Assembly: GCA_018714645.1 (NCBI GenBank)
Contig: DVND01000120.1
Coordinates: 1 to 9,145 of the forward strand
Reading direction: 5' to 3'
Origin: Candidatus Avimonoglobus intestinipullorum
GTDB taxonomy: Bacteria; Bacillota; Clostridia; UBA1381
DNA: 9,145 nucleotides
The position numbers were made by a program, and so were the translations under genes. Positions 6,355 through 9,145 of this stretch are shown here, one piece after another. The notes under the pieces are model-generated. The model was given only the letters and a program-made list of their open reading frames with translations, was not told the DNA's origin and did no database searches. Numbering within the stretch: position 1 is the first letter of the stretch; each line of letters starts with the position of its first letter.

Positions 6355-6507
6355 TCACCACTTAAATAAACAACAATAGCCCATTAGTACGAGCAAGACA
6401 GCCTCTATGACTGCAACTATGTAGATTGGTAAAATCAGGCCGGCGACAATCCCGATACAAAACGCCAGCGCCGCCAGGCCTATCGCTTTACAGCCGAACG
6501 CGATCAT
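6355..6507 (-). CDS. Small hydrophobic two-helix membrane protein, unknown function
   Basis: I do not recognise a named family. The 50-residue product is almost wholly hydrophobic. The first predicted helix is about residues 7-26 (AIGLAALAFCIGIVAGLIL), followed by a Pro27 turn and a second helix about 28-44 with a single buried Glu35. It ends in a Cys45-Cys46 pair and the short basic tail LFKW. Further cysteines are at 6 and 17. This predicts a helical hairpin in the membrane. ATG 6507 is supported by GGAG (minus strand, 6516-6519) eight bases away; the frame is open upstream, but that part is not hydrophobic and lacks a ribosome-binding site. Being 17 bases upstream of spoVM on the same strand, it is probably co-transcribed, which makes a sporulation role possible but unproven. 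Confidence 0.72.
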   Translation of the reverse strand: MIAFGCKAIGLAALAFCIGIVAGLILPIYIVAVIEAVLLVLMGYCCLFKW

Positions 6508-6593
6508 AAAAAAGACTCCATTTCTGCCACTGCGGCACAAAATTTCAAAACATTGTTTCACTGTGAGAACGCTGTTTTGTGTTGTGTTAGTAT

Positions 6594-6601
6594 AATATAT
6601 G
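6594..6601 (-). promoter_or_regulatory. Candidate sporulation-sigma -10 box for the small-protein/spoVM operon
   Basis: On the minus strand the bases read CATATATT. This agrees with the mother-cell sigma-E -10 consensus CATACAnT at all but one fixed position, and with the following base it also fits the sigma-K pattern CATAnnnTA. No convincing -35 for either factor is visible at the proper distance. It lies about 87 bases before the first start codon. In B. subtilis spoVM is transcribed by sigma-E, so such a promoter is expected, but the match alone is weak. Confidence 0.25.
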
Positions 6602-6640
6602 TCTTTGAGAAAAAAGTGTGATTGGAAATCGAAGATTCTA

Positions 6641-6669
6641 TTGATTTTTGTAGACAGAAGTGCTATAAT
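6641..6669 (+). promoter_or_regulatory. Sigma-A promoter of the hydrolase-TM1266-hydG operon, extended -10
   Basis: TTGATT (6641-6646) and TATAAT (6664-6669) are 17 bases apart, and TGC directly before the -10 makes it an extended -10 site. The expected start is near 6676. No operator-like inverted repeat is evident around it. It points away from the small-protein/spoVM operon. Confidence 0.85.
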
Positions 6670-6702
6670 ATACGGAGAATGTATTTTTTGGGAGGGAAAA
6701 CA

Positions 6703-7500
6703 GTGCATTATGAGGTTATAAATTTAAGAGAAGAAGAAAACGGCTTTACGCCGACGCTGACTGCCTACATTTTGGATAATCCGTCAGACCGTCCGGAGGA
6801 AGAACCCAGGCAGCGCCCGGCGGTTGTAGTTTGCCCGGGCGGCGGGTACGGGTCTTGCTCAAAGCGGGAAGCCGAACCGATTGCCATGCAGTTTTTAGCG
6901 GCGGGTTTCCACGCCTTTGTGTTGAATTATTCCGTGGCCCCGTTTAAATTTAAACGTGCGCTGGAGGAAGTCTCCATGTCCATTGCGCTGGTGCGCAAAA
7001 ATGCTGAAAAATGGGATGTGCTTCCTGATAAGATCGCAGTTTGCGGGTTTTCCGCCGGGGGGCATCTGGCGTGCTCCATCGGGACGCTGTGGAACAGCGA
7101 TTATATTGAAGTGGATAAGGGTTTGAATAGGCCGGATGCAATGATCCTGGGATATCCGGTTATCACTTATGGGGAATTTACGCACCAAGGGTCTTTTGAG
7201 AACCTTTGCGGTGATGACGAGGAATTGAAAAAGAATTTATCGCTGGAAACGCAGGTCTCCAAGGATACGCCGCCGGCTTTTATCTGGCATACCTATGAGG
7301 ATCAGTCTGTCCCGGTGGAAAACAGCCTGGCATTGGCCGGGGCGCTGCGGAAAGCCGGCGTTCCATTTGATTTGCACATCTATCAAAAGGGCGGGCATGG
7401 ATTGTCCACGGCGACGCCGGAAGTGGGGATCGACGGCGGCTGCAGCACGGCTGTGCCCGGATGGATCGGCATTGCGGTAAGCTGGCTGAAGGATTTATAA
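6703..7500 (+). CDS. Alpha/beta-hydrolase, BD-FAE/acetyl-xylan-esterase-like
   Basis: The 265-residue protein has the alpha/beta-hydrolase fold of the esterase/lipase group that includes putative xylan and feruloyl esterases. An oxyanion-hole loop CPGGGYG (44-50) replaces the classical HGGG. The nucleophile elbow is GFSAGG with Ser117. The acid is probably Asp200 in YEDQSVP, and the base His232 is in KGGHGLS. No signal peptide is present, so it should act in the cytoplasm on imported acylated compounds; the substrate cannot be read from sequence. I chose GTG 6703 because GGGAGGG (6690-6696) lies six bases before it. An ATG at 6679 would fall only a few bases after the predicted transcription start and has no ribosome-binding site. 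The next gene begins one base after the stop, so it is the first gene of the hydrogenase-related operon, with no obvious functional link to it. Confidence 0.92.
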   Translation: MHYEVINLREEENGFTPTLTAYILDNPSDRPEEEPRQRPAVVVCPGGGYGSCSKREAEPIAMQFLAAGFHAFVLNYSVAPFKFKRALEEVSMSIALVRKNAEKWDVLPDKIAVCGFSAGGHLACSIGTLWNSDYIEVDKGLNRPDAMILGYPVITYGEFTHQGSFENLCGDDEELKKNLSLETQVSKDTPPAFIWHTYEDQSVPVENSLALAGALRKAGVPFDLHIYQKGGHGLSTATPEVGIDGGCSTAVPGWIGIAVSWLKDL

Positions 7501-7501
7501 G

Positions 7502-7747
7502 ATGGAGAGCAGGGTTGCCTTGATTGGGATTGTCGTGGAAGAGCAAGAGTCGGTGGAGGCGCTTAACGGGATTTTGCATCAATACAGTGCCTATATCATT
7601 GGCAGGATGGGGCTGCCATACCGGAAGCGGGAAATCTCTATTATCAGTATTGCGGTGGATGCGCCGCAGGACGTGATCAGCGCGTTGTCCGGAAAGATCG
7701 GACGGCTGCCCGGGATCAGCTCTAAAACGCTGTATTCAAAGCTCTGA
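7502..7747 (+). CDS. Iron-only hydrogenase system regulator, TM1266 family
   Basis: The 81-residue protein matches the small TM1266-type family found beside [FeFe]-hydrogenase maturation genes and presumed to regulate that system. Its fold resembles the ligand-binding domain of NikR and ACT-like domains, without a DNA-binding part. Visible family features are RVALIGIVVE at the start, HQYSAYIIGRMGLPYR (26-41), ISIISIAVDAP (45-55) and the ending GKIGRLPGISSKTLYSKL. The ligand and mechanism are not known to me. ATG 7502 lies one base after the hydrolase stop, with GAAGGA (7488-7493) inside the end of that gene, so translation is probably coupled. hydG follows after 83 bases without a promoter or convincing terminator. 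Confidence 0.92.
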   Translation: MESRVALIGIVVEEQESVEALNGILHQYSAYIIGRMGLPYRKREISIISIAVDAPQDVISALSGKIGRLPGISSKTLYSKL

Positions 7748-7830
7748 GCGGGAGATTGTATCGACCGCAAAGAAACAACATCATACTGGCGGGGAAGGAA
7801 TCCTGACCCGCATAGAAAGGAGTCGGAATC

Positions 7831-9145
7831 ATGTACGACGTAAAATCAAAAAAGGCGGAGGAATTCATCTGCCACGAGGAAATTTTAGAAACGCTTGCAT
7901 ATGCGGAACAAAACATGCACAATGAGGCGCTTATCAGCGACATCATTGAAAAAGCAAAGCTGCGCAAGGGGTTGTCCCACCGGGAGGCGGCGGTGCTCCT
8001 GGATTGTGATATCCCTGAGAAAAATGAGGAGATTTACCGCCTTGCTGAACAGATTAAAAAGGACTTTTACGGGAACCGCATCGTGATGTTTGCGCCGCTG
8101 TATTTGTCAAATTACTGTGTAAACGGATGCGTATACTGTCCCTATCACATGAAAAACAAGCACATTGCCCGCAAAAAGCTCACTCAGGAGGAGATCAAAA
8201 AAGAGGTAATTGCTTTGCAGGATATGGGGCACAAGCGGCTGGCCATCGAATCGGGAGAAGACCCGGTCAATAATCCGATCGAGTATATTTTGGAGAGCAT
8301 CCAGACGATTTACTCCATCAAGCACAAGAACGGCGCGATCCGGCGGGTGAACGTAAACATTGCGGCGACCACGGTGGAAAATTACCGCAAGCTGAAGGAA
8401 GCGGGGATCGGGACATATATTTTATTCCAGGAAACCTATCATAAGGAAAGCTATCTGAAGCTGCATCCCACCGGCCCCAAGCACAATTATGATTACCATA
8501 CGGAAGCGATGGACCGTGCCATGGAGGGCGGCATCGACGATGTCGGCCTGGGCGTGCTGTTTGGGCTGGAACTGTACCGTTATGAATTTGCGGGGCTGTT
8601 GATGCATGCGGAGCATCTGGAAGCGGCGTTTGGCGTAGGGCCGCACACGATCAGTGTGCCGCGCATCCGCCATGCGGATGATATTGACGCGGACGCCTTT
8701 GACAACGGCATTGACGACGACACCTTTGCGAAGCTGGTTGCCTGTATCCGCATTGCCGTGCCGTACACGGGCATGATTATCTCCACACGGGAGAGCAAGC
8801 AATGCCGCGAGCGGGCGCTGCATCTTGGCATTTCGCAGATCAGCGGCGGGTCGCGCACCAGCGTGGGCGGGTATGATACGCCCGAACCGGACGATGCAAA
8901 ATCGGAGCAGTTCGATGTGGAGGATAAACGGACGCTGGACGAGGTGGTAAACTGGCTCATGCGGATGGGGTACATCCCCAGCTTCTGTACGGCCTGTTAC
9001 CGCGAAGGGCGCACCGGCGACCGGTTCATGAGCCTTTGCAAGAGCGGGCAGATTTTAAATTGCTGCCATCCGAATGCGTTGATGACGCTGAAGGAATATC
9101 TGGAGGACTATGCGTCAGAGGATACGCGCAAAATCGGGGATGCGC
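7831..9145 (+). CDS. hydG: [FeFe]-hydrogenase H-cluster maturase HydG (3' end outside window)
   Basis: HydG is a radical SAM tyrosine lyase that cleaves tyrosine to p-cresol, CO and cyanide and builds the Fe(CO)2CN unit for the hydrogenase H-cluster, working with HydE and HydF. The visible 438 residues include the SAM-cluster motif CX3CX2C (Cys96, Cys100, Cys103 in NYCVNGCVYCPYH), the GE motif in SGEDP (141-145), PHTISVPRIRHADD (271-284), whose His272 probably corresponds to the ligand of the dangler iron, and SGGSRTSVGGY (338-348). The HydG-specific auxiliary cluster motif CX2CX22C is intact at Cys386, Cys389 and Cys412. This last motif distinguishes HydG from ThiH. ATG 7831 has GAAAGGAG at 7815-7822. 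The frame is still open at the window edge; full HydG is usually about 470 residues, so only the last few dozen are missing. Confidence 0.97.
   Translation, partial: MYDVKSKKAEEFICHEEILETLAYAEQNMHNEALISDIIEKAKLRKGLSHREAAVLLDCDIPEKNEEIYRLAEQIKKDFYGNRIVMFAPLYLSNYCVNGCVYCPYHMKNKHIARKKLTQEEIKKEVIALQDMGHKRLAIESGEDPVNNPIEYILESIQTIYSIKHKNGAIRRVNVNIAATTVENYRKLKEAGIGTYILFQETYHKESYLKLHPTGPKHNYDYHTEAMDRAMEGGIDDVGLGVLFGLELYRYEFAGLLMHAEHLEAAFGVGPHTISVPRIRHADDIDADAFDNGIDDDTFAKLVACIRIAVPYTGMIISTRESKQCRERALHLGISQISGGSRTSVGGYDTPEPDDAKSEQFDVEDKRTLDEVVNWLMRMGYIPSFCTACYREGRTGDRFMSLCKSGQILNCCHPNALMTLKEYLEDYASEDTRKIGDA

Noticed and set aside
6591..6596. A second TATAAT on the plus strand.
   Set aside because: No acceptable -35 lies 16-18 bases upstream (the region reads AACGCT), whereas the promoter at 6641-6669 is complete.
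7789..7811. Possible hairpin GCGGG/CCCGC between the TM1266-type gene and hydG.
   Set aside because: It has only five pairs with a 13-base loop and no T-tract after it, so it is not a credible terminator or attenuator.

Overview
The window comes from the chromosome of an anaerobic, endospore-forming Firmicute, most likely a member of class Clostridia. The evidence is a CIRCE/HrcA-controlled hrcA-grpE-dnaK cluster with Gram-positive-type DnaK, a very small gene that reads as the sporulation peptide SpoVM, and an [FeFe]-hydrogenase maturation gene (hydG) behind a TM1266-type regulator gene. Strong Shine-Dalgarno sites, GTG and TTG starts, and AT-rich promoters with near-consensus sigma-A boxes fit this. 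I cannot name a genus from the sequence.

Layout. (1) Positions 1-147 hold the 3' tail of a hemW-like radical SAM gene; its frame is interrupted by a TGA near the window edge. (2) Positions 148-298 hold an extended -10 promoter and a perfect CIRCE operator at the expected transcription start. (3) hrcA, grpE and dnaK (299-3777) form the heat-shock operon, ending in a short hairpin. (4) dnaJ (3903-5039) has its own near-consensus promoter without CIRCE. It runs directly into a class I fumarase beta-subunit gene (ATGA overlap) and an SGNH-hydrolase gene, and the group ends at a strong bidirectional terminator (6234-6266). (5) On the opposite strand, converging on that terminator, are a 50-residue two-helix membrane protein gene and a 23-residue spoVM. 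(6) Diverging from them, an extended -10 promoter drives a cytoplasmic alpha/beta-hydrolase (esterase-like), a TM1266-family hydrogenase-system regulator and hydG, which runs off the right edge.

How the genes work together. HrcA represses its own operon through CIRCE, and GrpE, DnaK and DnaJ form the Hsp70 folding machine. DnaJ appears to be transcribed separately from the repressed unit, with two metabolic genes. HydG makes the CO and cyanide ligands of the hydrogenase H-cluster, and the TM1266-type protein is the small regulator usually found beside such genes. The two esterase-like hydrolases have no signal peptides, so they would act in the cytoplasm, perhaps deacylating imported sugars.

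The least expected elements are the spoVM/membrane-microprotein pair between the two esterase genes, the fumarase beta gene with no alpha gene beside it, and the split control of dnaK and dnaJ. I see no mobile elements, CRISPR arrays, rRNA or tRNA genes, or prophage genes.
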